From contig JAFONG010000221.1 in assembly GCA_017418585.1 (NCBI GenBank), positions 1 through 6,534 on the forward strand: 6,534 nucleotides of DNA. The letters run 5' to 3'. The position numbers and the translations under genes are program-made. Source of the DNA: Erysipelotrichaceae bacterium. Lineage in GTDB: Bacteria; Bacillota_I; Bacilli_A; Erysipelotrichales; Erysipelotrichaceae. Shown here one piece after another: positions 1-6,199 of this stretch. Every line of letters starts with the position of its first letter. Positions within the stretch are counted from its first letter, which is position 1. The notes under the pieces were generated by a model. That model worked only from the letters and a program-made list of their open reading frames with translations. It searched no databases and had not been told where the DNA came from.

Positions 1-143
1 ATCGTCGTTACGATCCCCGTGCATTCATGATTTGGATCCCCATACAGGATCTTGTCCCTTGTCTTTTCATCGTCGATCTTGATTCCCATCCAGGAACCCT
101 TGCAGTAGTGTTTAACCTGTTCAATTACTTCACTGATCAGCAT
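1..143 (-). CDS. Nif3-like dinuclear metal centre protein, N-terminal fragment
   Basis: This is the first 47 codons of a gene that continues past the left edge of the window. It reads MLISEVIEQVKHYCKGSW..., then DDEKTRDKILYGDPNHECTG and IVTT. The segment TRDxxLYGDPNxECTGIVTT resembles the N-terminus of the short Nif3-like (NIF3/DUF34) proteins of Firmicutes, which form hexamers around a dinuclear metal site. The metal ligands of the family lie further downstream and cannot be seen here. The start is well supported: complement(141..143) ATG has an AAGGAG at complement(151..156), 7 nt away. It follows the HAD gene by 2 bp and is probably the third gene of the leftward operon. Biochemical roles in this family are unsettled. 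The family call rests on remembered N-terminal similarity over 47 residues, so it is moderate. Confidence 0.72.
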   Translation of the reverse strand, partial: MLISEVIEQVKHYCKGSWMGIKIDDEKTRDKILYGDPNHECTGIVTT

Positions 144-145
144 GT

Positions 146-751
146 CTATTCTCCTTCCGTTTTCTCCAATATGAATCTTCTAAGTCTCTCTACATTACCA
201 TCAAACAGATAAACGCCCATTCCCAGCTTTTCTGCCGTCAGGATGTTTTCTTCCATGTCGTCGATAAACAGACATTCTTCCGGATTCAGCCGGTAACGGT
301 TCAGAAGGATCTTATAGATCTTTGGATCCGGCTTGATGCAACGCTCCAGAGCGGAAACGACAGTGCCGTCGAAACATTCGCTGCCGGGTATTTTATGCCA
401 GTATCCGGGCTGATCCTGTCCTGCATTGGAAAGCAGATAGATGTTCAGGCCGGCTTCTTTCATCTCTTTGACCAGCTGCGCCATTCCTTCGATCGGAATG
501 AGGGGATCGCTCCAATGGAAGATCATCTCTTTGGCAGCCTGATGCAGATGTTCAGGCAAAGACGGAATCGTCAGCTCATAGAGCTGTTTCTCGTCGAGTT
601 CTCCCAGGTCGTGTTTCTTCCAGTTTCCGGAATAGAAGACCTCTTTCAGCAGGAGCTTTTCGTCTTCGCCGCAAAGGCCGCATCTTTTTACCAGCCGTTC
701 GGGAACGAATTCCACCAGAACGTTCCCCATGTCGAAAATCAGGTTTTTCAT
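146..751 (-). CDS. HAD-superfamily hydrolase, YihX-like phosphatase
   Basis: A 201-residue protein of the haloacid dehalogenase superfamily (subfamily IA, variant-3 type), probably a cytosolic Mg-dependent phosphatase acting on a small phosphorylated metabolite. All four HAD motifs are visible: motif I FDMGNV with nucleophile D7; motif II LLSNAG with S108; motif III K140 in KPDPKIY; motif IV FIDD with D164 and D165. A helical C1 cap fits residues 15-85. Motif I is DxG rather than the usual DxD. This is also the arrangement in E. coli YihX, an alpha-glucose-1-phosphate phosphatase, as I recall its sequence, and the full length (about 200) matches. The substrate cannot be inferred. The ATG lies 1 bp after the stop of the upstream TIM-barrel gene and has no strong Shine-Dalgarno, so translation is probably coupled. 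The stop is 2 bp before the Nif3-like start. Confidence 0.88.
   Translation of the reverse strand: MKNLIFDMGNVLVEFVPERLVKRCGLCGEDEKLLLKEVFYSGNWKKHDLGELDEKQLYELTIPSLPEHLHQAAKEMIFHWSDPLIPIEGMAQLVKEMKEAGLNIYLLSNAGQDQPGYWHKIPGSECFDGTVVSALERCIKPDPKIYKILLNRYRLNPEECLFIDDMEENILTAEKLGMGVYLFDGNVERLRRFILEKTEGE
151..156 (-). promoter_or_regulatory. Shine-Dalgarno site of the Nif3-like gene
   Basis: AAGGAG on the minus strand lies 7 nt before the ATG at complement(141..143), inside the last codons of the HAD gene. It fixes the start of the edge-truncated Nif3-like gene, which is otherwise too short to judge by length. Confidence 0.75.
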
Positions 752-752
752 C

Positions 753-1670
753 TTAACGGTTGATGGACTGTCCCATCTTCCGGTAGGTATGCCTTACACC
801 CCGGATCGCAATCGAGTAGGCCATGATGTTTTCCGGAAGGGCCATGCCGACATAGCCTGAATCGCCGATGTGGTGGATATCGGTTCCCGCCATCTTGCAG
901 TTAAGGGCGATCTGACGGATCGTCTGAAGATCCGCGCCTTCCTGGGATGTGCCGATGGCCGTCAAAGAAAGTCTGTTCAGGGAATGAATGTAGGAGATCA
1001 GCTCATGGGCATATTCCACGGTAATGCCCGGAATCGTTCCGGGTGCCGGGATCATGATGACGTCCGCTCCCGCTTCAGCGAAGGCTTTTACCGTATCCTT
1101 GTTGATGATAGCTTCTCCGGCTTCCTTGGCCATTCCTGAAGCATGCATCTTTCCGGCGATCAGAATGATGTCTTCTCCAAGCTCTTTTCTGATCTCTTTG
1201 ATGGAAGATACGATCGCTTCATTGCTTACCTGATTACCCGGATTCCCGGTAAGTACGATGATATCAACGCCCATCTGTTTTGCCTTGCGGGCGTTTTCCG
1301 CACTTGCAAGTCTTCCTTTGGTCATGGACCAGAGCTGTTCTGTTGCTTCTTTTAGCTCTGCCGGTTCCAGATTGATGCCGATCGGTCTGCCCGTCAGTTT
1401 CTTTAACACTTTGATGCTGTCTATCTTTTCGCATTCGGGAAGAGCGGCAATGTACGGCTTATCGACATCAAAAACGTTCAGGATCAGGATGTCCGCCGAC
1501 ATGGAAGCAACGACTTCGGCATTGGTGATGTCATTCAGCAGCGGTGCCGTTGAACAGACGCATTCTCCTGCCAGTATCCTTCCCTCGCACAGGGAGATCG
1601 CCTGCAGCAGCTGTCTGGCATTCAGCTTCTCGATTTCACTGAAACTCAGGCTCATCAGTCTTTTATTCAT
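753..1670 (-). CDS. DUF7916-like TIM-barrel protein of unknown function
   Basis: A 305-residue soluble protein with no signal peptide or membrane segment. Regularly spaced strand-like blocks suggest a (beta/alpha)8 barrel: ILILNVFD (61-68), GRPIGINLEP (94-103), VDIIVLTGNPG (135-145), DIILIAGKMH (167-176), ADVIMIPAPGTIPG (202-215), LTAIGTSQEG (236-245) and AGTDIHHIGDSG (261-272). Short loops after the strands carry polar and glycine residues, as in barrel active sites. I recognise the N-terminal region (E29-G30-R31 and LLNDITNAEV) and GRPIGINLEP as a conserved Firmicutes family that databases now call DUF7916; older records often label it a haloacid dehalogenase-like hydrolase, although it lacks the HAD motifs. 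No reaction is known to me. It is the first gene of the leftward unit, directly behind a TATAAT box. The chosen ATG at complement(1668..1670) has AAAGGG about 11 nt upstream; M6 is an alternative start with a weaker site. Confidence 0.8.
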   Translation of the reverse strand: MNKRLMSLSFSEIEKLNARQLLQAISLCEGRILAGECVCSTAPLLNDITNAEVVASMSADILILNVFDVDKPYIAALPECEKIDSIKVLKKLTGRPIGINLEPAELKEATEQLWSMTKGRLASAENARKAKQMGVDIIVLTGNPGNQVSNEAIVSSIKEIRKELGEDIILIAGKMHASGMAKEAGEAIINKDTVKAFAEAGADVIMIPAPGTIPGITVEYAHELISYIHSLNRLSLTAIGTSQEGADLQTIRQIALNCKMAGTDIHHIGDSGYVGMALPENIMAYSIAIRGVRHTYRKMGQSINR

Positions 1671-1695
1671 GAAATTGTAAACCCTTTCTACTCCT

Positions 1696-1701
1696 ATTAT
1701 A
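1696..1701 (-). promoter_or_regulatory. -10 box of the leftward operon
   Basis: A perfect TATAAT on the minus strand. The predicted transcription start is near 1689, giving a leader of about 19 nt that contains the AAAGGG Shine-Dalgarno-like site of the DUF7916-like gene. No good TTGACA match exists at 16-18 bp; the best TTG-containing hexamer, TTGTTA at complement(1729..1734), is 27 bp away. The call therefore rests on the -10 box and its position in the divergent intergenic region. Confidence 0.5.
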
Positions 1702-1735
1702 TGAAATAAATAAGCGTTTTTGGCTTTTTAACAAG

Positions 1736-1741
1736 TATAAT
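1736..1741 (+). promoter_or_regulatory. -10 box of the rightward operon, adjacent to the tsaC start
   Basis: A perfect TATAAT ends 6 nt before the tsaC ATG at 1748, so a standard start point would fall at or next to the A of that ATG and give a leaderless transcript. No clear -35 hexamer or TG extension accompanies it. A second, weaker option on the same strand is TTGTAA (1675-1680) with a 17-bp spacer to TATATG (1698-1703), which would give a leader of about 38 nt. Sequence alone does not decide between them. Confidence 0.45.
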
Positions 1742-1747
1742 GAAGGT

Positions 1748-2353
1748 ATGAAAACCATCAAATACACAAAGATGGATAAACAGGAAATAATCAATATTTT
1801 GATGACAGGGGGGATTTTGGCTTTTCCTACGGATACCGTCTTCGGTCTGGCCTGCGCCATGGACAAAGATACGATCCGAAAAGTATATAAGGCCAAGGGC
1901 CGGGACTTCAAAAAACCGCTTCCTGTCATGTGCGATGGACCGGAGATGATCAGAAGGATCGCGGTGGTTAACGACAAGGCGGAGAAGATCATGCGGCGTT
2001 TCATGCCGGGAGCCTTGACGATGGTATTCCCGAAAAGGGAAGATCTAGATGATGCCTTTACCCAGGGCATGCCTACGGTCGGCATCAGAGTTCCCGACGA
2101 CGAATGGATCCTGGATCTGATCAGGAAGCTTGATACGCCGATCATGGTCACCAGTGCCAATATCTCGGGAAACGGATCTCTGCTGAAATGGGAAGATGTC
2201 TATGCCTGCATGCACGGCAGGATAAACGGTATCGTCACCGAAGATGCCAGAGGAGATCAGGCAAGCACGATCATCGATGTTACAAGCGATGAGATCAGGA
2301 TATTAAGAGAAGGTCCGATAAGTTTAGAAGATATCAAGGAGGCTATTGAATGA
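1748..2353 (+). CDS. tsaC: L-threonylcarbamoyladenylate synthase (TsaC/YrdC/Sua5 family, short form)
   Basis: This cytosolic enzyme makes threonylcarbamoyl-AMP from threonine, bicarbonate and ATP, releasing pyrophosphate. The product is the donor for the t6A37 modification of ANN-decoding tRNAs. The 201-residue protein is a single YrdC domain without the C-terminal Sua5 extension. Family landmarks are FPTDTVFGL (26-34), KAKGRDFKKPLPV (48-60, with the KxR motif at K50/R52), RFMPGALTMVF (84-94), VGIRVPDD (111-118), TSANISG (135-141) and STIIDV...ILREG near the end. The ATG at 1748 gives a normal N-terminus, but the only purine-rich site, GAAGG at 1742-1746, is just 1 nt away, too close for a normal Shine-Dalgarno. 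M9 (1772) is an alternative start without a better site. It is first in the rightward operon and overlaps the pyrophosphatase gene by 4 nt (ATGA). Confidence 0.93.
   Translation: MKTIKYTKMDKQEIINILMTGGILAFPTDTVFGLACAMDKDTIRKVYKAKGRDFKKPLPVMCDGPEMIRRIAVVNDKAEKIMRRFMPGALTMVFPKREDLDDAFTQGMPTVGIRVPDDEWILDLIRKLDTPIMVTSANISGNGSLLKWEDVYACMHGRINGIVTEDARGDQASTIIDVTSDEIRILREGPISLEDIKEAIE
2336..2342 (+). promoter_or_regulatory. Strong Shine-Dalgarno of the pyrophosphatase gene
   Basis: AAGGAGG lies 7 nt before the ATG at 2350, inside the last codons of tsaC. It is the strongest ribosome binding site in the window. It supports the start that overlaps the tsaC stop in ATGA and suggests the pyrophosphatase is translated efficiently in its own right. 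Confidence 0.8.
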
Positions 2354-3966
2354 AAAAACGTCCTGTATATGTCGTAGGTCACAAGAATCCCGATACGGAT
2401 GCGATCGTATCGGCGATCGCTTATGCGGAATATAAGAAGCAGCTGGGAGTCAATGCCGTTGCCGCCAGGATCGGTTCTGTTTCATCCGAAACGGAATACC
2501 TGCTGGAAAGATTCGGCTACGACGATCCTTTAAGACTGTATACGGCCAAGTGTACGCTGAGAGAGATCGACATGGATAAGGCCGCTCTGGCCGACAAAAA
2601 CATGACGATGAAGGAAGCTCTGGATAAGGTCATCAAACTGAAGAACAGAGGTCTGATCGTAGTGGACGACAAGAAGCATCTGGAAGGCATCGTTACACTG
2701 GATGATCTTACCTACATGTGGACCAAGACCGACGATGAACTGGCCTCCATCATCAGGACGATCGAGGTAGACAACATCGTCAAGACGCTGCAGGGCACTC
2801 TGGTATTAAGAGGAACCCACACCTTGTCCGGGAAGATGCATATGTTCCCGAGTCTGAAATCCAACGTTGAAGACGACAGTATTGTCCTGCTGCGTAATGA
2901 AGATGACAAGATGCAGTACTGTCTGGAACTGGGTGCGACGATGCTGGTAATATGTACCTCATCCCCGATCTCCGAGCATATCTTGAAAATGGCAAAGGAT
3001 GCGGAAGCGACGATCATCACGACGCAGCTCACGCCTCTGTTCATCACAAGACTTATTTATCAGACACCGACGATCGAACACATCATGATCGGCAAGGAAA
3101 AGATCGACTATTTCAACATCAACGATACGATCGACGAAGCGAGCAAGAAGATCGCCAAATCCCGTCACAGATCCTATCCTGTACTGGATGGGGAAGGCAA
3201 GGTCGTAGGCGCGATCTCCCGTTACCACCTGTTCAATTACCAGAAGAAACAGCTGATCCTGGTTGACCACAACGAGAAGAAACAGGCCATCGACGACATC
3301 GAAGACGGAATCGTTCTGGAGATCGTCGACCATCACCGTTTCGGCGATTTTGAATCCGAAAATCCGATCAGCATCACGACGATGCCGATCGGTGCGACCG
3401 CTTCAATCATCACCAGCATGTTCTTGACCAATAAAGTCAAGCTCAGCAAGAAGCTTGCCGGTCTGCTGCTGGGAGCCATCATCTCCGATACGATGAACCT
3501 GAAGTCTCCGACTACCACTCCGATCGATATCGAAAACGTGGAGAAACTGAAGAAGATTTCCGGAGTAGAACCATCCGATCTTTCGGAAGGCATCATCAAA
3601 CACTCCGAGTCTTTGCTCAACAAACGTTACATCGAGATCGTATACGACGATTTCAAGGAATTCAGCATCGAAGGAAACAAGGTCGGTCTGGCGCAGGCGG
3701 TCTGCACGTCAAGAGAGGAATACGTAAAACTGAAGGATTCCCTGCAGCGTTATCTGGAAGATGCCTGCAAGTCCGGAGGCTACGATCTGATGGTTACGAT
3801 GCTGACCAATGCCAACGGTTCAGGTTCTTATCTGCTTTCGGCAGGAGACAAGAAACACATTGTTCCTGATATGTTCAAGAAAGACAAGGAAGACTTCATC
3901 AACGGTCTGGTTTCCAGAAAGAAACAGCTGCTTCCGGCCGTTATTAAGAGTCTGAGTACGAAATAA
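2350..3966 (+). CDS. ppaC: Manganese-dependent inorganic pyrophosphatase with CBS and DRTGG domains (family II)
   Basis: Hydrolyses pyrophosphate to two phosphates in the cytosol. The 538-residue protein has the CBS-PPase architecture: an N-terminal DHH segment with HKNPDTDA (H11, D15, D17); CBS1 about 85-123; a DRTGG domain about 135-245; CBS2 about 258-297 (SRHRSYPVLD, ISRYHLF); then the rest of the DHH domain with VDHNEK (D306, H307) and VDHHR (D327, H328, H329), LLLGAIISDT (D380); and a DHHA2 domain about 420-538 ending in SRKKQ (522-526), which binds substrate. All expected metal and substrate residues are present, so it should be active. In characterised relatives (e.g. Clostridium perfringens, about 549 residues) the CBS pair binds adenine nucleotides and the DRTGG form binds diadenosine polyphosphates; that regulation is inferred here. 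It overlaps tsaC by 4 nt and nagA by 1 nt (TAATG). Confidence 0.95.
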   Translation: MKKRPVYVVGHKNPDTDAIVSAIAYAEYKKQLGVNAVAARIGSVSSETEYLLERFGYDDPLRLYTAKCTLREIDMDKAALADKNMTMKEALDKVIKLKNRGLIVVDDKKHLEGIVTLDDLTYMWTKTDDELASIIRTIEVDNIVKTLQGTLVLRGTHTLSGKMHMFPSLKSNVEDDSIVLLRNEDDKMQYCLELGATMLVICTSSPISEHILKMAKDAEATIITTQLTPLFITRLIYQTPTIEHIMIGKEKIDYFNINDTIDEASKKIAKSRHRSYPVLDGEGKVVGAISRYHLFNYQKKQLILVDHNEKKQAIDDIEDGIVLEIVDHHRFGDFESENPISITTMPIGATASIITSMFLTNKVKLSKKLAGLLLGAIISDTMNLKSPTTTPIDIENVEKLKKISGVEPSDLSEGIIKHSESLLNKRYIEIVYDDFKEFSIEGNKVGLAQAVCTSREEYVKLKDSLQRYLEDACKSGGYDLMVTMLTNANGSGSYLLSAGDKKHIVPDMFKKDKEDFINGLVSRKKQLLPAVIKSLSTK

Positions 3967-5105
3967 TGAACTATCTTCTGATACACGGACATCTGATCAT
4001 CGATGGAAACAGGGAATTTCTCGACGGAGCTCTGCTTATCGAGAATGAAAGGATCAGAGAAGTCTATACTCAAAGCGACAGAGTAAAGGAATATCCTGAG
4101 GATACAAGAATAATCGATTTAGGCGGAAGCGTCGTCATGCCGGGTTTTTTCGATACGCATACGCATGGCGTAAAGGGGATCTCTTTTGACAGTGCTGATT
4201 ATGAAGAGATGGAACAGGCATCCCGCGAGTTTGCGAAAGACGGGTCGACAAGCTATCTGGTGTCTCTATCCTACGATCTTTCCATGGAGCATATCTGCAG
4301 CCAGCTGAGAAGACTGGAAAACTATCAGAGTACGACATCCCGTTTTGAAGGCATACATCTGGAAGGACCTTTCCTTTCCAGAAAACATCTGGGCATGGGA
4401 GATCCCGAAAGATTCCTGGAACCGGATCTGGAAATGACGGAAGAATTCCTGAAAAACAGTTCCCGGATCAGACAGATGACGATCGCCTATGAACTGGAAG
4501 GTGCGAAAGAAATCGGAAAACTGCTTCATGAAAAAGGGATCAGAGTCATGTGCGGTCACTCCGATGCGCTGATAGAAGATCTGGATGAGAACGTGGATGG
4601 CTTTACCCATCTGTTCAACGCCATGAGAGGACTGCACCATCGGGATATTACCCTGGTAAACTGCGCTTTCATGAACAGATGGAACTACGAACTGATCGCC
4701 GACGGCAACCATGTGGATCGTAATGTCTTAAGACTTCTTCTGCAGCACACCGACAGGAACAGAATGATGCTGGTGACGGATTCCAGCATAGCCCGCAATC
4801 TGCCGGATGGAGAATACGATTTCATCTCCAAGCACTGCGTCAAGAAGGGAACGAAATTCATCTCCACGGACGGTCATTATGCCGGCAGCGTCGTATCGAT
4901 CAACGACGAAATGAAAGTCCTCCATGAACTTGGAGCGAAATACACCGATCTGCTGTGCTACTCCAGCCTGAACGCCTTCACGTTCTACGGCATGGATCAG
5001 CAGTACGGATCACTGGTAAAAGGCAAGCATTCCGATCTGGTGATCATGGATGATGATCTCAATATCCGGAATGTTCTGGTAAGGGGGAAGTTCCTGCATG
5101 ACTAA
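3966..5105 (+). CDS. nagA: N-acetylglucosamine-6-phosphate deacetylase
   Basis: An amidohydrolase-superfamily enzyme predicted to deacetylate N-acetylglucosamine-6-phosphate to glucosamine-6-phosphate in amino-sugar catabolism and wall recycling. The 379 residues match the family length. Visible landmarks: metal ligands HTH (H65, H67) after the first strand; HLEGPF with E133; GHSD with H198; THLFNAM with H215; IADGNHV (244-250, H249); catalytic D272 in LVTDSS; and a C-terminal GSLVKGKHSDLVIMD beta-sandwich segment. The HxH pair points to the binuclear (Bacillus-type) centre rather than the mononuclear E. coli type. Two details differ from the pattern I remember: after HLEGPF the usual KGAH/KGAQ stretch reads KHLGMG (140-145), and the LAGS motif reads YAGS. 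A related amidohydrolase substrate is therefore possible. The ATG overlaps the pyrophosphatase stop by 1 nt and has only weak Shine-Dalgarno sites, which suggests coupling. No nagB lies nearby. Confidence 0.87.
   Translation: MNYLLIHGHLIIDGNREFLDGALLIENERIREVYTQSDRVKEYPEDTRIIDLGGSVVMPGFFDTHTHGVKGISFDSADYEEMEQASREFAKDGSTSYLVSLSYDLSMEHICSQLRRLENYQSTTSRFEGIHLEGPFLSRKHLGMGDPERFLEPDLEMTEEFLKNSSRIRQMTIAYELEGAKEIGKLLHEKGIRVMCGHSDALIEDLDENVDGFTHLFNAMRGLHHRDITLVNCAFMNRWNYELIADGNHVDRNVLRLLLQHTDRNRMMLVTDSSIARNLPDGEYDFISKHCVKKGTKFISTDGHYAGSVVSINDEMKVLHELGAKYTDLLCYSSLNAFTFYGMDQQYGSLVKGKHSDLVIMDDDLNIRNVLVRGKFLHD
5081..5087 (+). promoter_or_regulatory. Shine-Dalgarno of the DUF1146 gene
   Basis: AAGGGGG lies 10 nt before the ATG at 5098, within the end of nagA. 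It supports a real short gene whose start overlaps the nagA stop by 8 nt. Confidence 0.6.
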
Positions 5106-5298
5106 ATTCTATCTGAAAGTCGGTATCTATTTCTTCTGTTTTCTTTTAAGTCTTTTCGGTCTGAGCGGGCTGGATTTTAACCGTTTCATTAAACAGGGAA
5201 GAACGGTTCAGGCCCAGGTTCTTTACTTTATCATCTCCTGCTGTCTTGCCTATCTGATGGGCAGCTTTCTGATGGCGGTGATCTACTACTTCAACTAG
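5098..5298 (+). CDS. DUF1146 (YwzB-like) small integral membrane protein
   Basis: A 66-residue hydrophobic protein with two predicted transmembrane helices, about residues 7-25 and 40-63, joined by a short charged loop (DFNRFIKQGRTVQAQ). The pattern LDFNRF...QGR..QAQVLYFIIS...L..MGSFL matches the DUF1146 family (TIGR02327; B. subtilis YwzB, about 70-80 residues), found in many Firmicutes and of unknown function. As I recall, family members often sit near ATP synthase or murA genes; here it lies instead between nagA and an SDR gene. The start overlaps nagA by 8 nt and has a good ribosome binding site. The two-helix layout and family pattern make it a real gene, though the molecular role cannot be stated. 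Confidence 0.83.
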   Translation: MTKFYLKVGIYFFCFLLSLFGLSGLDFNRFIKQGRTVQAQVLYFIISCCLAYLMGSFLMAVIYYFN

Positions 5299-5304
5299 AG
5301 AGGA
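5297..5304 (+). promoter_or_regulatory. Shine-Dalgarno of the epimerase/dehydratase gene
   Basis: AGAGAGGA starts within the TAG stop of the DUF1146 gene and ends 7 nt before the ATG at 5312. It fixes that start, which also places the nucleotide-binding strand MILVSGG at the very N-terminus, as expected for the family. Confidence 0.75.
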
Positions 5305-5311
5305 ATTTGGA

Positions 5312-6199
5312 ATGATCCTGGTAAGCGGCGGAAACGGAAATATCGGAAAAGCGCTCTGTATGGAATTGTGCAGAAGGGGTTTTGAAGTTCTCTCCATCGG
5401 CAGAAGAGCTTCCGATCAGCAGTCCTACCCGCATGTTCCCTGCGATATCACCTTGATGGATGATCTGGACAGACTGTTTGTTAAGCATCATATCGACCGG
5501 ATCGTACATCTGGCGGGACTGACCAATACGGCAGCCTTGAATGATCCTGAGCTGGCGGTAGAAATCAATGTGAACGGTTCGCTGAATCTGATGAAAAAAG
5601 CCGTTGAATACGATATTCCGTTCATCTATGGAAGTTCCGTGAATGCGATCGGGCTTCCGCAGATAGATGTTCCGGTGAAAGAAGACGATGTCTGTGTTCC
5701 GCAGGAATTCTACGGCTGGACGAAGCGTTTTGTGGAAGAAACGGGCATCGCTTTATCCAAGGCGGAAGGTCTTCGGTTCACGGCATTGCGTATTCCGACT
5801 GTTCTGGGAGAAGGACAGGGATCCGTAAATACACCTTGGCGGGAAACCTGTTTCACCCGGATCGGGAAAGGCGGCGAGCTGAATATCAACTATCATTCAG
5901 ACGTCCGTATTCCGGTCGTTCATATCGATGATCTGATCGAGATGATCTGCGCCGTTCTGCTTACCGATCAGGAAAGAAAACCCATCTACAATCTTCCATG
6001 CGAAGAAATCAATATCGGCAGATTCGCTAAGACTCTGATGGAGATCGATCCATCTCTGAAAGTAAAAACGGGAGAAAGAAAACCGAAAGGAATGTGTTCC
6101 AGGATAGACAGCTCCCTGTTCAGAAAAGATTATCCGATTCAGATTCAGACAGTCAAAGAAAGACTGATCGAGGCAAAGAACAGCAATGAAGTACTATGA
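5312..6199 (+). CDS. NAD(P)-dependent epimerase/dehydratase (extended SDR family)
   Basis: A 295-residue Rossmann-fold oxidoreductase or epimerase. The N-terminal strand leads into GGNGNIG (G6, G9, G12), the extended-SDR dinucleotide motif; RR at 31-32 after the second strand might favour NADP, but this is weak evidence. VHLAGLTN (65-72), YGSSVNAIG (106-114, catalytic S108 or S109) and YGWTK (Y134, K138) complete the catalytic set, so the protein should be active. LRIPTVLGEGQG (159-170) and VRIPVVHIDDL (198-208) are typical of the sugar-nucleotide epimerase/dehydratase group. No other sugar-nucleotide or polysaccharide genes are nearby, so the substrate stays open; reduction of a small carbonyl compound is equally possible. 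It follows DUF1146 by 13 bp and overlaps the cyclase gene by 14 nt, indicating co-translation with it. Confidence 0.88.
   Translation: MILVSGGNGNIGKALCMELCRRGFEVLSIGRRASDQQSYPHVPCDITLMDDLDRLFVKHHIDRIVHLAGLTNTAALNDPELAVEINVNGSLNLMKKAVEYDIPFIYGSSVNAIGLPQIDVPVKEDDVCVPQEFYGWTKRFVEETGIALSKAEGLRFTALRIPTVLGEGQGSVNTPWRETCFTRIGKGGELNINYHSDVRIPVVHIDDLIEMICAVLLTDQERKPIYNLPCEEINIGRFAKTLMEIDPSLKVKTGERKPKGMCSRIDSSLFRKDYPIQIQTVKERLIEAKNSNEVL

Larger units (their letters stand above)
1671..1747. other. Divergent intergenic promoter region
   Basis: This 77-bp AT-rich gap is the only true intergenic space in the window. It separates the start codons of the two divergent operons and holds a perfect TATAAT for each direction (complement 1696-1701 and 1736-1741). 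An imperfect inverted repeat (AAGC at 1712-1715 and GCTT at 1723-1726, 7-nt loop) lies between the two boxes, but it is too short to call an operator. No riboswitch or long leader could fit. Confidence 0.6.

Noticed and set aside
1258..1680. A 140-codon open frame on the plus strand
   Set aside because: It lies wholly antisense to the DUF7916-like gene, which has recognisable family motifs. Its translation is rich in Ser/Leu/Phe with no domain and no ribosome binding site: a shadow frame.
1712..1726. Possible hairpin or operator AAGC-N7-GCTT between the divergent promoters
   Set aside because: Only 4 bp of stem with mismatches further out. It is too short to call a terminator or repressor site without comparative evidence.
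1740..1751. Three-codon leader frame ATG AAG GTA TGA overlapping the tsaC start
   Set aside because: It lies inside the TATAAT box region and would not be transcribed from that promoter, and nothing shows that it is translated.
1663..2160. A 165-codon open frame on the minus strand spanning the divergent promoter region
   Set aside because: It is antisense to tsaC, reads through both -10 boxes and overlaps the start of the DUF7916-like gene. The translation shows no family pattern.
4266..4712. A 148-codon open frame antisense to nagA
   Set aside because: It mirrors the nagA coding region, where all catalytic motifs are on the plus strand. No promoter or ribosome binding site was seen.
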